A DNA stretch of 52,126 nucleotides from Salinispora vitiensis (GTDB lineage: Bacteria; Actinomycetota; Actinomycetes; Mycobacteriales; Micromonosporaceae). Below, piece after piece: positions 8,625 through 17,873 of the stretch. A program made the position numbers and the translations under genes. Under the pieces are notes generated by a model, which was given only the letters and a program-made list of their open reading frames with translations, searched no databases and had not been told where the DNA came from. The stretch lies in assembly GCF_000378825.1 (NCBI RefSeq), contig NZ_KB900388.1, positions 2,933,934-2,986,059 of the forward strand, in the 5' to 3' direction. Numbering within the stretch: position 1 is the stretch's first letter; each line of letters begins with the position of its first letter.

Positions 8625-10261
8625 CACTCGGCTCCTACTCGCGCTCCGGCCGGCCCGTCAGGATCGGCCCGCCGCCCGGCTCCGCTGACCGCCGCCACGA
8701 GCCGGGTGAACTCGTCGGCGAAGCCCGGATGGTCGACGCGCGGCAGACCACCGGCATCGACCAAACTACTACCGGACGTCGAAGATTCACCCGCGGGGTC
8801 AGCCGGGCGCACCCGGAAGAAGACCCGCCGGCGGCGGCCGAAGAGCGAGCCCATCAGGCCCAGCAGCAGCGTGCCGGAGCTGACCAGCAGCAGCGTCGAG
8901 CCCGGGTCGTGCCGCACGGACAGGACGACGTACGGCTCGGTGCCCAGGAACTCCAGCGTGGTGCCGTCGTCCAGGGTCCAGACCTCGCCGACCTGAAGCA
9001 GCTTGGTGCCAACCTCCTTGAGCCGGCCGGCGTCGACCTGCCGCTGGTCCAGCTCGTACACCGAGCCGGGGATACCGGCATCCAGCCCTAGATTGCCCCG
9101 GTACGCGACGAGGTTGAGCAGCGGATTGCGCTCGGTCGGGAACTCCGACCGGACGAACGGAGCCTGCTGCGGGGCGGTCGGCAGGTACAGGCCGCTGAAG
9201 GCCATCTGGAGGTCCGGGTCCCGCTCACCGGTGGCCGGGTCCACGTTCGCGTCCGGGAAGGCCGCCAGCCCCTCGCTGGTCAAGCCGACGTCTCCGACAT
9301 CCAGGAAGGGGTTCGGGCTGGTCTGGCTCCGCCCGAACCGGTCGGTGTAGCGGACCACCGGGGCGTACCCGTGGCCGAGCAGGTAGACGTTCGCCCCGTC
9401 CAGCCGCAGCGGCGAGTTCACCGAGAACTCCGCCGGGCGGGGGGTGCCGCCGTCCTCGTCCACGGTCACCTTCGCGTTGAAGAACTCCGGCTGGCCGTTG
9501 GACTCCAGGAACCTCGCCTCGAAGTCGTCCAGCTGCACGCAGAACCGGGGCAGATCGGCGCCGGCCACCTGGGGGCCGAACGACGTCTCGGCGTACTGCT
9601 GCTGCGTGTTGCAGAAGGCGTTGTCCGCGCCGGCGACCAGGACCCGGTTGCCACTCCAGCCGTACCAGGAGCCGAGGGCGACACCGACGAGCACCACCAC
9701 CAGCGAGGCGTGGAAGAGCAGGTTGCCGGTCTCCTTCAGGTAGCCCTTCTCGGCCGACACCTCGTCGCCGCGTACCTCCACCCGCCAGCGGTGCCGGCGC
9801 AGCACGGCGGCGATCGCCGGTGCGCCACCGGCCGGCGCCGCGAAGACGGTGTGCTGGGGCAACCGGTCCAGCCGCTTCGGCGCCGCGGGGGGCCTGGACC
9901 GCAGGGCGCGGACGTGGTCCCGCAGCCGGGGCGTGATGCAACCGACCAGCGAGGTGAAGAGCAACAGGTAGATGGCGGAGAACCAGACCGAGCCGAACGC
10001 GTCGAAGGCGCCGAGCCGGTCCAGCACCGGCGCCAGATCGGGGTACGCGACGAAGTAGTCCCGGACGTCCTCCGGGTTTACGCCGCGCTGCGGCAGCACC
10101 GACCCGGGAATCGCGGCGATCGCCAGCAGGAAGAGCAGCACCAGCGCCGTACGCATGCTGGTGAGCTGCCGCCACGAGTTGCGCAGCAGCGCCAGCACCG
10201 GGTTGGGGCGGCGCCGGGGTGTCTCGGCCGGCGGCGCGGGCCGGTCGTCGGTGACCGTCAT
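8624..10261 (-). CDS. resB: Cytochrome c biogenesis protein ResB
   Basis: The 545-residue membrane protein has helices near residues 40-58, 90-115 and 185-205, then a large extracytoplasmic region, then a last helix near 455-475 (TLLLVSSGTLLLGLMGSLFG). That is the ResB/Ccs1 layout. N-terminal landmarks are LTSMRTALVLLFLLAIAAIP and GSVLPQRGVNPE. ResB partners with CcsB in System II. ATG 10261 was chosen because it overlaps the ccdA stop (TGATG); the longer frame to 10384 lies inside ccdA. The C-terminus is Ser/Gly/Asp-rich and weakly conserved. Confidence 0.94.
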   Translation of the reverse strand: MTVTDDRPAPPAETPRRRPNPVLALLRNSWRQLTSMRTALVLLFLLAIAAIPGSVLPQRGVNPEDVRDYFVAYPDLAPVLDRLGAFDAFGSVWFSAIYLLLFTSLVGCITPRLRDHVRALRSRPPAAPKRLDRLPQHTVFAAPAGGAPAIAAVLRRHRWRVEVRGDEVSAEKGYLKETGNLLFHASLVVVLVGVALGSWYGWSGNRVLVAGADNAFCNTQQQYAETSFGPQVAGADLPRFCVQLDDFEARFLESNGQPEFFNAKVTVDEDGGTPRPAEFSVNSPLRLDGANVYLLGHGYAPVVRYTDRFGRSQTSPNPFLDVGDVGLTSEGLAAFPDANVDPATGERDPDLQMAFSGLYLPTAPQQAPFVRSEFPTERNPLLNLVAYRGNLGLDAGIPGSVYELDQRQVDAGRLKEVGTKLLQVGEVWTLDDGTTLEFLGTEPYVVLSVRHDPGSTLLLVSSGTLLLGLMGSLFGRRRRVFFRVRPADPAGESSTSGSSLVDAGGLPRVDHPGFADEFTRLVAAVSGAGRRADPDGPAGARVGAE

Positions 10262-11118
10262 CAGATGCTTACCTGCCCCGTCCCGAAGGTGGTCTGCAGC
10301 AGGGTCACGAAGCTGGTCCACCCACCGGTGACCAGCGCGAGGCCGATCAGGATCAGCAGTCCACCACCGATCCGGGTGACCCACCGGCTGTTGCGCCGGA
10401 CCGCCTGGAAGACCCCGAGCAGGCGGTGGAACCCCAGCCCGAAGAGGACAAACGGCACCCCCAGCCCAAGGCAGTACGCCACGGCCAGTACCACCGCCCG
10501 GTTGGTCTGCCCCTCGACGACGGCCATCCCCATCACCGCACCGAGGGTCGGGCCGGTGCAGGGCAGCCAGCTGAGCGCGAAGACCGCGCCGAGTACGGGA
10601 GCGCCGAGCAGCCCGGCGGCCGGCAGCCGTTGGATACGCAGCTCGCGCTGCAGCCCCGGAACCACGCCGAGGTAGCCCAGTCCGAGCAGCACCACCACGC
10701 CGCCGATGACGATCTCCAGCGTCCGCTCGTGGGCGAAGAGGACCTGGCCGACCGTGGTGACCAGGACCGCGGTGACGGTGAAGACGGCGGTGAAGCCGGC
10801 GATGAACAGCAGCGTGCCGGCGAGCACCCGGCCCTTCACGACCGCGGTCCCCAACCGGGCGGTCCGTTCCCGCACCGCGACCGCCCCGGCGGTGGCACCC
10901 GGGTCACCCCCGGTCACCGGCGGGGTGCGGCGGGAGTCGTCGCCCGCCCCCCGACCTTCCAGGTCGGCGCCGGCCAGGCCGGTCACGTAGGAGAGGTAGC
11001 CGGGCATCAGCGGCAGGACACACGGGGACAGAAAGCTGACCAGCCCGGCCAGCGCCGCCGTACCGATGGCGAGCAGCAGCGGGCCGGACTGCGCGATCTC
11101 CCGGAACGTCTCGCCCAT
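10261..11118 (-). CDS. ccdA: CcdA/DsbD-like transmembrane thiol-disulfide transporter
   Basis: The 285-residue protein has six hydrophobic segments. Both redox-active cysteines in the typical context are present: SFLSPCVLPLMPGYLSYV (helix 1) and SWLPCTGPTLGAV (helix 4). CcdA passes electrons across the membrane to extracytoplasmic thioredoxin-like proteins, here the neighbouring ResA, keeping apocytochrome c CXXCH cysteines reduced. A Gly/Asp/Arg-rich insertion sits after helix 1 (about residues 52-85). Start and stop codons both overlap the adjacent genes as TGATG. Confidence 0.94.
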   Translation of the reverse strand: MGETFREIAQSGPLLLAIGTAALAGLVSFLSPCVLPLMPGYLSYVTGLAGADLEGRGAGDDSRRTPPVTGGDPGATAGAVAVRERTARLGTAVVKGRVLAGTLLFIAGFTAVFTVTAVLVTTVGQVLFAHERTLEIVIGGVVVLLGLGYLGVVPGLQRELRIQRLPAAGLLGAPVLGAVFALSWLPCTGPTLGAVMGMAVVEGQTNRAVVLAVAYCLGLGVPFVLFGLGFHRLLGVFQAVRRNSRWVTRIGGGLLILIGLALVTGGWTSFVTLLQTTFGTGQVSI

Positions 11119-11693
11119 CAGAGGCCGCCGGTCGAGGCGGGCGACTCCGCGGCGACCCGTTCGACGATCGGTTGGAGCCCTTCCTGCCGGACGGCGGCCC
11201 GGATCACCGCCGCGATCCGCCCGTCCCGGTCCAGCACGACCGTCGCCGGGATGGTGTTCGGTGGGATGTCCAGCTCCAACGCCAGTCGGCTGCCGGGATC
11301 GAAGATGCTCGGGTAGGTGACCCGGCCCTCCTCGAAGGCGATCGCCTTGTCCCGGCTGTCCTGCACGTTGATGCCGAGGAAGGTCACCCCTGAGCCCTTG
11401 GTGGCCTGGTAGGTGGCCTCCAGGTCAGCGGCCTCCGCCCGGCAGGGCGCGCACCACGAGCCCCAAAAGTTGACCACCACGACCTGCCCGCGGTCCCGCG
11501 CCACGTCGTAGCTGCCCCCGTCGAGCAGCTCACCGGCGAGCTTGGGCGCGGCAAAACGCTGATCCGGAGCGCACTCGATCACACCGTCGGAGTTGGTACC
11601 GCAGGCCTTCCCCCAGTCCGGGGTGGCGCAGGCGGCGAGCGCCACCGCGACCAGGGTGGCGAGCAGACCGGCAGCCCACCTCCGGACAATCAT
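11118..11693 (-). CDS. resA: ResA/TlpA-like thioredoxin lipoprotein
   Basis: The 191-residue protein has a lipoprotein signal (about residues 1-22, lipobox LAAC with C22 as the lipidated cysteine). A TlpA-like thioredoxin fold follows with active site WGSWCAPC (C81, C84). A segment DIPPNTIPATVVLDRDGRIA carries the thioredoxin cis-proline region. It reduces apocytochrome c outside the membrane using electrons from CcdA. Extra cysteines C31 and C41 form a possible structural pair. Start ATG 11693 overlaps the upstream phosphatase stop. Confidence 0.94.
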   Translation of the reverse strand: MIVRRWAAGLLATLVAVALAACATPDWGKACGTNSDGVIECAPDQRFAAPKLAGELLDGGSYDVARDRGQVVVVNFWGSWCAPCRAEAADLEATYQATKGSGVTFLGINVQDSRDKAIAFEEGRVTYPSIFDPGSRLALELDIPPNTIPATVVLDRDGRIAAVIRAAVRQEGLQPIVERVAAESPASTGGL

Positions 11694-12346
11694 CAGGCCC
11701 CCTTGGCGGTCCGAGCCGTCGACGACATCGCGATCAGGTGAGCGGCCGGCTCGGAGTAGCCGATCCCGGCCACCTTCGACCCCTCAAAGTGAAAGGTGGT
11801 GAGGCTGGCGAGCCCGCACTGCCGCTTGCGCGGGTCGTGCCAGAGGCGCTTACGCTCGATGAACCGACGCAGCGTCCAGATCGGCAGCTGGTGGGAGACG
11901 AGCACGGCCTCCCGCCCCTGCGCAGCCTCCCGGGCGGCCTGCAGGGCGGCGAGCATTCGCTCCGCGATGGCGCGGTACGCCTCGCCCCAGGAGGGGGTGA
12001 CCGGGTCCCGCAGCACCCACCAGTTGCGCGGGTCGCGGAACGAACCGTCGCCCGGCGAGACCTTCTTACCCTCGAACCAGTTGGCGCTCTCGATCAACCG
12101 CTCGTCGACGCCGATCGGGAGCCCGAACTGCGCGGCGATCGGCTCGGCGGTCTGCTGGGCCCGCTCCAGCGGGCTGGCGACGACGTGCACCACCTCGCGC
12201 TCGGCGAGGCCCTGCGCGGCGGCCTTCGCCATCTGCACGCCCAGCTCCGACAGGCGAAAGCCCGGCAGCCGCCCGTACAGGATGCCCTCCGGGTTGTGCA
12301 CCTCACCGTGCCGCAGCACGTGGACCACAGTCTTACTCACCGTCAC
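11693..12346 (-). CDS. Histidine phosphatase-family protein (phosphoglycerate mutase-like)
   Basis: The N-terminal catalytic motif LRHGEV places the phosphohistidine at about H13, and the second motif SPLERAQQTAEP follows. A late motif VLVSHQLPIW supplies the second catalytic histidine. The 217-residue length and motifs fit a 2,3-bisphosphoglycerate-dependent mutase-like phosphatase; the substrate is unknown. It is wedged between hemL and resA with one-base overlaps on both sides, an arrangement I recall from other actinobacteria. Start GTG 12346 overlaps the hemL stop (TAGTG). Confidence 0.88.
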   Translation of the reverse strand: MTVSKTVVHVLRHGEVHNPEGILYGRLPGFRLSELGVQMAKAAAQGLAEREVVHVVASPLERAQQTAEPIAAQFGLPIGVDERLIESANWFEGKKVSPGDGSFRDPRNWWVLRDPVTPSWGEAYRAIAERMLAALQAAREAAQGREAVLVSHQLPIWTLRRFIERKRLWHDPRKRQCGLASLTTFHFEGSKVAGIGYSEPAAHLIAMSSTARTAKGA

Positions 12347-13683
12347 TACCCCCCGTGACCTGCCGCGGCTGTCGCTGCCGCCGCCGCTGGCAGCGCCGCG
12401 GCGATCTGCTCCAGGGCGGCATCGTCAATCGCCGTCGAGACGAACCACGACTCGAAGGCGCTCGGCGGCAGGTAGACGCCGGCCGCCAGCATCGCGTGGA
12501 AGAACGCCCTGAACGCGGGCACCTGCTGGGCGCTCGCGGTGGCGTAGTCGAAGACGTCGGCATCGGTGAAGAAGATTGAGAACATGTTGCCGGCGGAGGA
12601 CAGCCGGTGCGGCACGCCGGCGGCGGCGAGCGCCTCGCTGGCGAGCCGGCCCACGACGGCGGCCGTCTCGTCCAGCCGGCGATAGAGGGCGTCGTCGGCG
12701 AGCCGCAGCGTGGCGAGCCCGGCCGCGCAGGCGAGCGGGTTACCGGAGAGGGTGCCGGCCTGGTAAACCGGGCCGGCCGGAGCCAGCTGGGACATAATCT
12801 CCGCTCGGCCGCCGAAGGCCGCCGCGGGGAGACCGCCCCCCATCACCTTGCCGTAGGTCCAGAGGTCGGCGGCGCAGGGGTCGAGGCCGTGCCACCCGGC
12901 GCGGGAGACCCGGAAGCCGGTCATGACCTCGTCCACAATCAGCAGCGCACCGTTCGCGTGGGCGAGGGCGGCGAGGCGCTGGTTGAAGTTGTCGCGGGGC
13001 GCGACCACGCCCATGTTGCCGGCGGCGGCCTCAGTGATCACCGCGGCGATCTGCGGCCCCTCGGCGGCGAAGACCGCCTCGACGGCGGCCAGGTCGTTGT
13101 ACGGCAGCACGATGGTGTCCCCGGCCGCCGCGCCGGTCACGCCCGGTGAGTCGGGCAAACCGAGAGTGGCGACACCGGAACCGGCGGCGGCGAGCAACGC
13201 ATCCGAATGTCCGTGGTAGCAGCCCGCGAACTTGATGATCCGGGTACGGCCGGTGTAGCCCCGGGCCAGCCGGATCGCCGACATGGTCGCCTCGGTCCCC
13301 GAGTTGACCAGCCGTACCTGCTCGACGGGCGCGCGGTCAACGATCTCCGCCGCCAACTCCACCTCACCCGGGGTGGGGGCGCCGAAGCTCGTGCCGAGCG
13401 CGGCGGCGGAGCGAAGGGCCTCCACCACCGCGGGGTGGGCGTGCCCGAGGATCATGGGGCCCCACGAGCAGACCAGGTCGACGTAGCGCCGCCCGTCGGC
13501 GTCGTAGAGCCACGGCCCCTCCCCCCGGACGATGAAGCGCGGGGTGCCGCCGACGGCACGGAACGCGCGGACAGGGGAGTTCACCCCGCCGGGCACAAGA
13601 GCGCAGGCGCGGTCGAACAGGGCCTCGGAGGCCGGCGCGGCGGCCGGGTAGCGGCCGGGTCCGGCTGGGAAAACGTCGGTCAC
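12346..13683 (-). CDS. hemL: Glutamate-1-semialdehyde 2,1-aminomutase
   Basis: This 445-residue class III aminotransferase has N-terminal [13 protein letters not shown], substrate-channel segment [30 protein letters not shown], and the PLP lysine in [17 protein letters not shown] (K279). It makes 5-aminolevulinate from glutamate-1-semialdehyde, the entry to haem. Placing haem synthesis at the head of the cytochrome c cassette links haem supply to its export. The protein ends in an Ala-rich tail. GTG 13683 is the start used. The 136 bp upstream, shared with the divergent STAS gene, probably hold the operon promoter. Confidence 0.95.
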   Translation of the reverse strand: MTDVFPAGPGRYPAAAPASEALFDRACALVPGGVNSPVRAFRAVGGTPRFIVRGEGPWLYDADGRRYVDLVCSWGPMILGHAHPAVVEALRSAAALGTSFGAPTPGEVELAAEIVDRAPVEQVRLVNSGTEATMSAIRLARGYTGRTRIIKFAGCYHGHSDALLAAAGSGVATLGLPDSPGVTGAAAGDTIVLPYNDLAAVEAVFAAEGPQIAAVITEAAAGNMGVVAPRDNFNQRLAALAHANGALLIVDEVMTGFRVSRAGWHGLDPCAADLWTYGKVMGGGLPAAAFGGRAEIMSQLAPAGPVYQAGTLSGNPLACAAGLATLRLADDALYRRLDETAAVVGRLASEALAAAGVPHRLSSAGNMFSIFFTDADVFDYATASAQQVPAFRAFFHAMLAAGVYLPPSAFESWFVSTAIDDAALEQIAAALPAAAAATAAAGHGG

Positions 13684-13819
13684 GATGTCGCCATTGTGTC
13701 AGCGTCGGCGGGCAGACCGGCAGGCACCCCGGGGACCGGCAGGTTACCGCTACCCCCGGCTGGGGCCGCGGCAGCTCGCCATCATGGGCGGCGTCGGCCC
13801 GCCGCGCTAGGGTGGCCGG

Positions 13820-14143
13820 GTGGATCGTGCCGAACTGTCCATCACGTTACACCGGTTGGGGGACGAGGTTGTCCTTCGCCTCGCCGGTGAGATCGACATG
13901 ATGACGGCCGCCCAGCTCTCCACCGTCGTCAACGAGGTGCTGACCGAACCGCCCCCTCGGATTGTGCTGGACTTGGCGGCCGTCACCTTCTGCGACTCGC
14001 AGGGCCTGGGCACGCTGGTCGTGCTCAGCCGCAAGACCAGTCACTCCCAGAGCCTGCTGGTCCTCACCAACGTGGCCGAGTTCCTGCGTCGCGTCCTCGA
14101 CATCACCGGCCTGCGCAGCGCCCTGATGATCCGCGACGACTGA
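13820..14143 (+). CDS. STAS-domain anti-sigma factor antagonist
   Basis: The 107-residue protein is a single STAS domain. The motif VTFCDSQGLGTLV contains the serine normally phosphorylated by a cognate anti-sigma kinase (S60), as in SpoIIAA/RsbV. Dephosphorylated STAS proteins bind and silence the anti-sigma factor. The neighbouring SpoIIE-type phosphatase/ATPase protein at 17,874 is an obvious partner candidate. Start GTG 13820 follows CTAGGGTGG. It ends 3 bp before the convergent response-regulator stop. Confidence 0.92.
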   Translation: MDRAELSITLHRLGDEVVLRLAGEIDMMTAAQLSTVVNEVLTEPPPRIVLDLAAVTFCDSQGLGTLVVLSRKTSHSQSLLVLTNVAEFLRRVLDITGLRSALMIRDD

Positions 14144-14146
14144 TTC

Positions 14147-14704
14147 TCAGCCGGTGTTGCCCCAGCGGGCCTGCTCCAGCAGGCCGATCGCGCGCTGCAC
14201 CGCCGCCGGGTCGGTCTCGGCACGAAGCAGCGCGGTGGCCTCGTCGATGGCGTCGCTCAGCAGCCGCCGCTGGGTCTCCCGCTCCTGGAGCAGGGTCGAC
14301 TGCGCGGTGAGCTGCCCGGTCTTCAGCCACAGGTCGACGAAGACCGACACCTTGGCCCGCAGCACCCACGGGTCGAACGGCTTGGTGAGGTGGTCCACCG
14401 CGCCGGCGGCGTACCCGCGCATGGCCAGCTGGGCATCCTGGTCCGCGGAGGTGAGGAAGATGATCGGCACGTGCCGGGTTCGTTCCCGCCGCTTGATGTG
14501 ACTCGCCGTCTCGAAGCCGTCCATCTCCGGCATCTGGGCATCCAGGAGGATCACCGCGAAGTCGTCAACGAGCAGCCGTTTCAACGCCGCCTCGCCGCTC
14601 TCCACCGCCACCGACTGGACCTGAAGCCCCTGCAGGATCGCCTCCAGGGCCGTCAGGTTCTCCCGCCGATCATCCACCAGCAGCGCCTTCGCCAGCTGCG
14701 TCAT
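14147..14704 (-). CDS. Response regulator: receiver domain plus C-terminal helical segment
   Basis: A receiver domain (about residues 5-125) shows DD at 11-12, phosphoacceptor D55 in LLDAQMPEMDG, T85 and K108 in LTKPFD. The C-terminal ~60 residues (LTAQSTLLQERETQRRLLSDAIDEA) are helical and not DNA-binding. It therefore probably acts through protein contacts. Its ATG overlaps the stop of the hybrid kinase by four bases (ATGA), so the two are cotranslated and almost certainly function together. Confidence 0.92.
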   Translation of the reverse strand: MTQLAKALLVDDRRENLTALEAILQGLQVQSVAVESGEAALKRLLVDDFAVILLDAQMPEMDGFETASHIKRRERTRHVPIIFLTSADQDAQLAMRGYAAGAVDHLTKPFDPWVLRAKVSVFVDLWLKTGQLTAQSTLLQERETQRRLLSDAIDEATALLRAETDPAAVQRAIGLLEQARWGNTG

Positions 14705-17694
14705 GAGCTCTCCTCGCTCCGGCCTCCGCTGATCCAGGACGAGATGAGCTCGATCAACTCGTCCAGGTCAACGGGCTTGGTGATGTATCCGCTGCCCCCG
14801 GCCGCGAGCGCGGACTCCCGATCACCGGGCATCGCCTTCGCGGTCAGGAAGACGATCGGGAGGTCGGCGAAGCGGTGGTTACGCCGGATCTGCCGCGTCG
14901 TCTCGTATCCGTCCTGATCGGGAATCATGGCATCCATCAGTACGATGTCCGCCTCTGGATGCTCGGCCAGCAGGCGTACGCCGTCGGCCCCGTTGTCCGC
15001 GTACAGCACGGTCATCCCGTGTAACTCCAGGGCGCTGGTCAGGGCGAACACCGTACGCACGTCGTCGTCCACGATCAGCACGGTGGCACCGGCCAGCTGG
15101 CGGGTCGCCGTCGCATCGGCGGTGGTGGTGGGCAGCAACTCCACGGCGGGCATCAGTAGCGACGACGGGAGACCAGCCCGGCCGGGTGAGGGCGGCGCCG
15201 GCGCCACGACCGCATCCGGGGCCAGGACGTCGGGGAGGAAGAGGGTGAAGGTCGAACCCTGTCCGGGCACCGACGAGACGCCGATCGCGCCGCCCAGCAG
15301 CCGGGCCAGATCCCGACTGATCGACAGGCCCAGACCGGTTCCCCCGTACCGGCGGCTGGTCGTGCCGTCGGCCTGCTGGAACGCCTCAAAGATGATCGAC
15401 AGCTTGTCGTCGGAGATGCCGATCCCGGTGTCCATGACGGCGAAGGCGATCACCTGCCGCGCGTTGGTCAACGCCGGCACGTCGAAGACCGCCGACTCCG
15501 GTGCGGGGGCGATCCCCAACCGCACCGCCCCGGTGTCGGTGAACTTCATCGCGTTGGAGAGCAGGTTCCGCAGGATCTGCTGCAGCAGCTGCACGTCGGT
15601 GACGATCTCCTTCGGCAGTTCCGGGCTTACCCGGACCTCGAAGTCGAGGCCCTTCTCCTCCGCCTGCGGGGCGAACGCCTGCTCGACATAGCCGCGGACC
15701 TCGGTGAACTGAAGCTCAGCCGGCTCGACGTCCGTCCGACCAGCTTCGATCTTGGACAGGTCCAGAATGTCGTCGATCAGCGTGAGCAGGTCGGTGCCGG
15801 CGTTGTGGATCGTCCGGGCGAACTCGATCTGTTTCGGGGTGAGGTTCTGCTCCGGGTTCTGCACCAACAGCCGGGCCAGCAGCAGCAACGAGTTCAGTGG
15901 CGTACGCAGCTCGTGGCTCATGTTGGCCAGGAACTCCGACTTGTACGCCGAGGCGCGGGTGAGCTGCTGTGCCGTCTCCTCCAGGCCCAGCCGGGCCAGC
16001 TCGACCTCCCGGTTCTTGGTCTCGATGTTGCCCTTCTGCTCGGAGAGGAGCGTCGCCTTCTCCTCCAGCTCCGCATTCGTCCGCTGCAGTTCGGCCGACT
16101 GCTCCTGCAGCTCGTGGGCCAGCCGCTGCGACTGGGCCAGCAGCTCCTCGGTACGCCGGTTCGCCTGGATGGTGTTGACCGCGACGCCGATGGTGAGGAC
16201 GAGCCGTTCCAGGAAGGAGAGGTGCAGGTCGGAGAGGGCGGTCACGCTGGCGAACTCGATCACGCCGAGCAGCTCGCCCTCGAAGATGACCGGTAGCACC
16301 ACCAGATCAGCCGGTGGGCTGTCCGCGAGCCCGGAGCGGAGCCGGAGCCGGCTCTCCGCCGACCCGCGGACCCGGATCGTGCGGCGGGACAGCGCCACCT
16401 GGCCGACTAGGCCCTCGCCGGGGCCGAACGTCACGTCCTGCCCACGGGCGACGTAGCCGTACGAGGCGGTAAGCCGCAGCCGGAGGTTTCCCTCGGTGTC
16501 ATCCGCCAGGAAGAACGCGCCGAGCTGCGCGTCCACCAGCGGCGTCACCTCCATCATGATCATGCGGCAGACCTCGCCGAGATCCCGCTGCCCCTGCAGC
16601 AATCCACCGATCCGGGCCAGGTTGGAGTCCAGCCAGCCCTGCTCGGAATTGACCGTGGTCGTCTCGCGGAGCGTCCCGATCATCTGGTTGATGCTGTCGG
16701 TAAGCTCGGCGACCTCCCCCTGCGCCTCGACCGCGATCTGCTGGGTCAGGTCGCCGCGGGTCACCGAGGTGGAAACCTCGGCGATGGCGCGCAGCTGAAT
16801 GGTCAGGGTGGAGGCGAGCTGGTTGACGTTCTCGGTGAGGTCCCGCCAGGTCCCGGCGACGCCCTTCACCTGCGCCTGACCACCCAGCTTCCCCTCGGTA
16901 CCCACCTCCCGGGCCACCCGGGTCACCTCATCGGCGAACGACGACAACTGATCCACCATCGTGTTGACGGTGTTCTTCAACTCCAGAACCTCGCCCTGCG
17001 CGTCAACCGTGATCTTCTGCCCCAGATCACCCGTCGCCACCGCGGTCGACACCTGCGAGATGTTGCGGACCTGCGCGGTCAGGTTCGACCCCATGGTGTT
17101 CACCGAGTCGACTAGGTCCTTCCAGGTGCCGGCAGCGCCCCGAACGTCGGCCTGACCACCCAACTTCCCCTCGACGCCCACCTCCTGCGCCACCCGGGTC
17201 ACCTCGTCGGCGACCGACGACAGCTGATCCACCACGGTGTTCACCGTGCGCCCGATGCGCAGATACTCCCCACGCAGCGGTCGGTCGTCCAGCTCCAGCG
17301 CCACGTGCTGGGAGAGATCGCCCCTGGCGACCCCCGCGATCACCCGCGCGATCTCGATGGTCGGGCGCCCGAGGTCCTCGATGAGCGAGTTGACCGCCTG
17401 CTGCCCCTCCGCCCAGCAACCATCCAGCTCCTCGTCGTCCAGGCGTTCGGCGAGTCGCCCGTCCCGGCCCACGATCCGGCTGATCCGGCGCAGGTCGTGG
17501 TACTGCCGTTCCTGGAGCGACACCACCTCGTTGAAGGCGTCCGCCAACTCGCCCGCCCGGCCCGACCGGTGCGGCAGCCGGACCTTGAGATCGCCGTGGC
17601 GAACGCGCCGAAGCGCCTCGGTCAGCTCGATGAGGACCGCATCGGGGTCCGGCGCGGACGGCTCCGTCGCCGGCTGCTTCGCCGTGGTCATCAA
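14701..17694 (-). CDS. Soluble hybrid sensor histidine kinase with tandem HAMP repeats, GAF and receiver
   Basis: The 997-residue protein has no transmembrane helix. From the N-terminus there is a ladder of about five or six HAMP-like units (residues ~20-345). Near-duplicate units share D(E/L)VTRVA(R/Q)EVG-EGKLGGQA and TVNT-VDQLSS, and the DNA around 16,880-17,000 and 17,140-17,260 is visibly duplicated. Then come a GAF domain (~360-510), a coiled coil (~520-590), HisKA with phosphoacceptor H594 (ANMSHELRTPLNS), HATPase_c (N box LRNLLSNAMKF, DTGIGIS, GGTGLGLSIS) and a receiver with D921. Poly-HAMP cytosolic kinases of this type occur in fungi (group III) and bacteria and sense osmotic or cytosolic cues; the signal here is unknown. 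It is divergent from the SpoIIE phosphatase gene. Confidence 0.95.
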   Translation of the reverse strand: MMTTAKQPATEPSAPDPDAVLIELTEALRRVRHGDLKVRLPHRSGRAGELADAFNEVVSLQERQYHDLRRISRIVGRDGRLAERLDDEELDGCWAEGQQAVNSLIEDLGRPTIEIARVIAGVARGDLSQHVALELDDRPLRGEYLRIGRTVNTVVDQLSSVADEVTRVAQEVGVEGKLGGQADVRGAAGTWKDLVDSVNTMGSNLTAQVRNISQVSTAVATGDLGQKITVDAQGEVLELKNTVNTMVDQLSSFADEVTRVAREVGTEGKLGGQAQVKGVAGTWRDLTENVNQLASTLTIQLRAIAEVSTSVTRGDLTQQIAVEAQGEVAELTDSINQMIGTLRETTTVNSEQGWLDSNLARIGGLLQGQRDLGEVCRMIMMEVTPLVDAQLGAFFLADDTEGNLRLRLTASYGYVARGQDVTFGPGEGLVGQVALSRRTIRVRGSAESRLRLRSGLADSPPADLVVLPVIFEGELLGVIEFASVTALSDLHLSFLERLVLTIGVAVNTIQANRRTEELLAQSQRLAHELQEQSAELQRTNAELEEKATLLSEQKGNIETKNREVELARLGLEETAQQLTRASAYKSEFLANMSHELRTPLNSLLLLARLLVQNPEQNLTPKQIEFARTIHNAGTDLLTLIDDILDLSKIEAGRTDVEPAELQFTEVRGYVEQAFAPQAEEKGLDFEVRVSPELPKEIVTDVQLLQQILRNLLSNAMKFTDTGAVRLGIAPAPESAVFDVPALTNARQVIAFAVMDTGIGISDDKLSIIFEAFQQADGTTSRRYGGTGLGLSISRDLARLLGGAIGVSSVPGQGSTFTLFLPDVLAPDAVVAPAPPSPGRAGLPSSLLMPAVELLPTTTADATATRQLAGATVLIVDDDVRTVFALTSALELHGMTVLYADNGADGVRLLAEHPEADIVLMDAMIPDQDGYETTRQIRRNHRFADLPIVFLTAKAMPGDRESALAAGGSGYITKPVDLDELIELISSWISGGRSEESS

Positions 17695-17873
17695 TCCTCG
17701 CTCAGCTCGGGGCCGCCTGCTGCCGGCAGGCCGGACCTCCCACTATCGTGCCCAGCACCGGGTACGCGCCAGACCGACGCGACGTGAGCTGGCACCGGCG
17801 CCGCGGGCCGACCGGCGTCGGCCCGCCGCCGGGTCGGTTGGCGCCCACCACGGCAGCGGTGGAGGATACGGAG

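Noticed and set aside
12607..13149. Plus-strand frames across hemL
   Set aside because: They are antisense shadows of hemL with no motifs; hemL has all catalytic residues.
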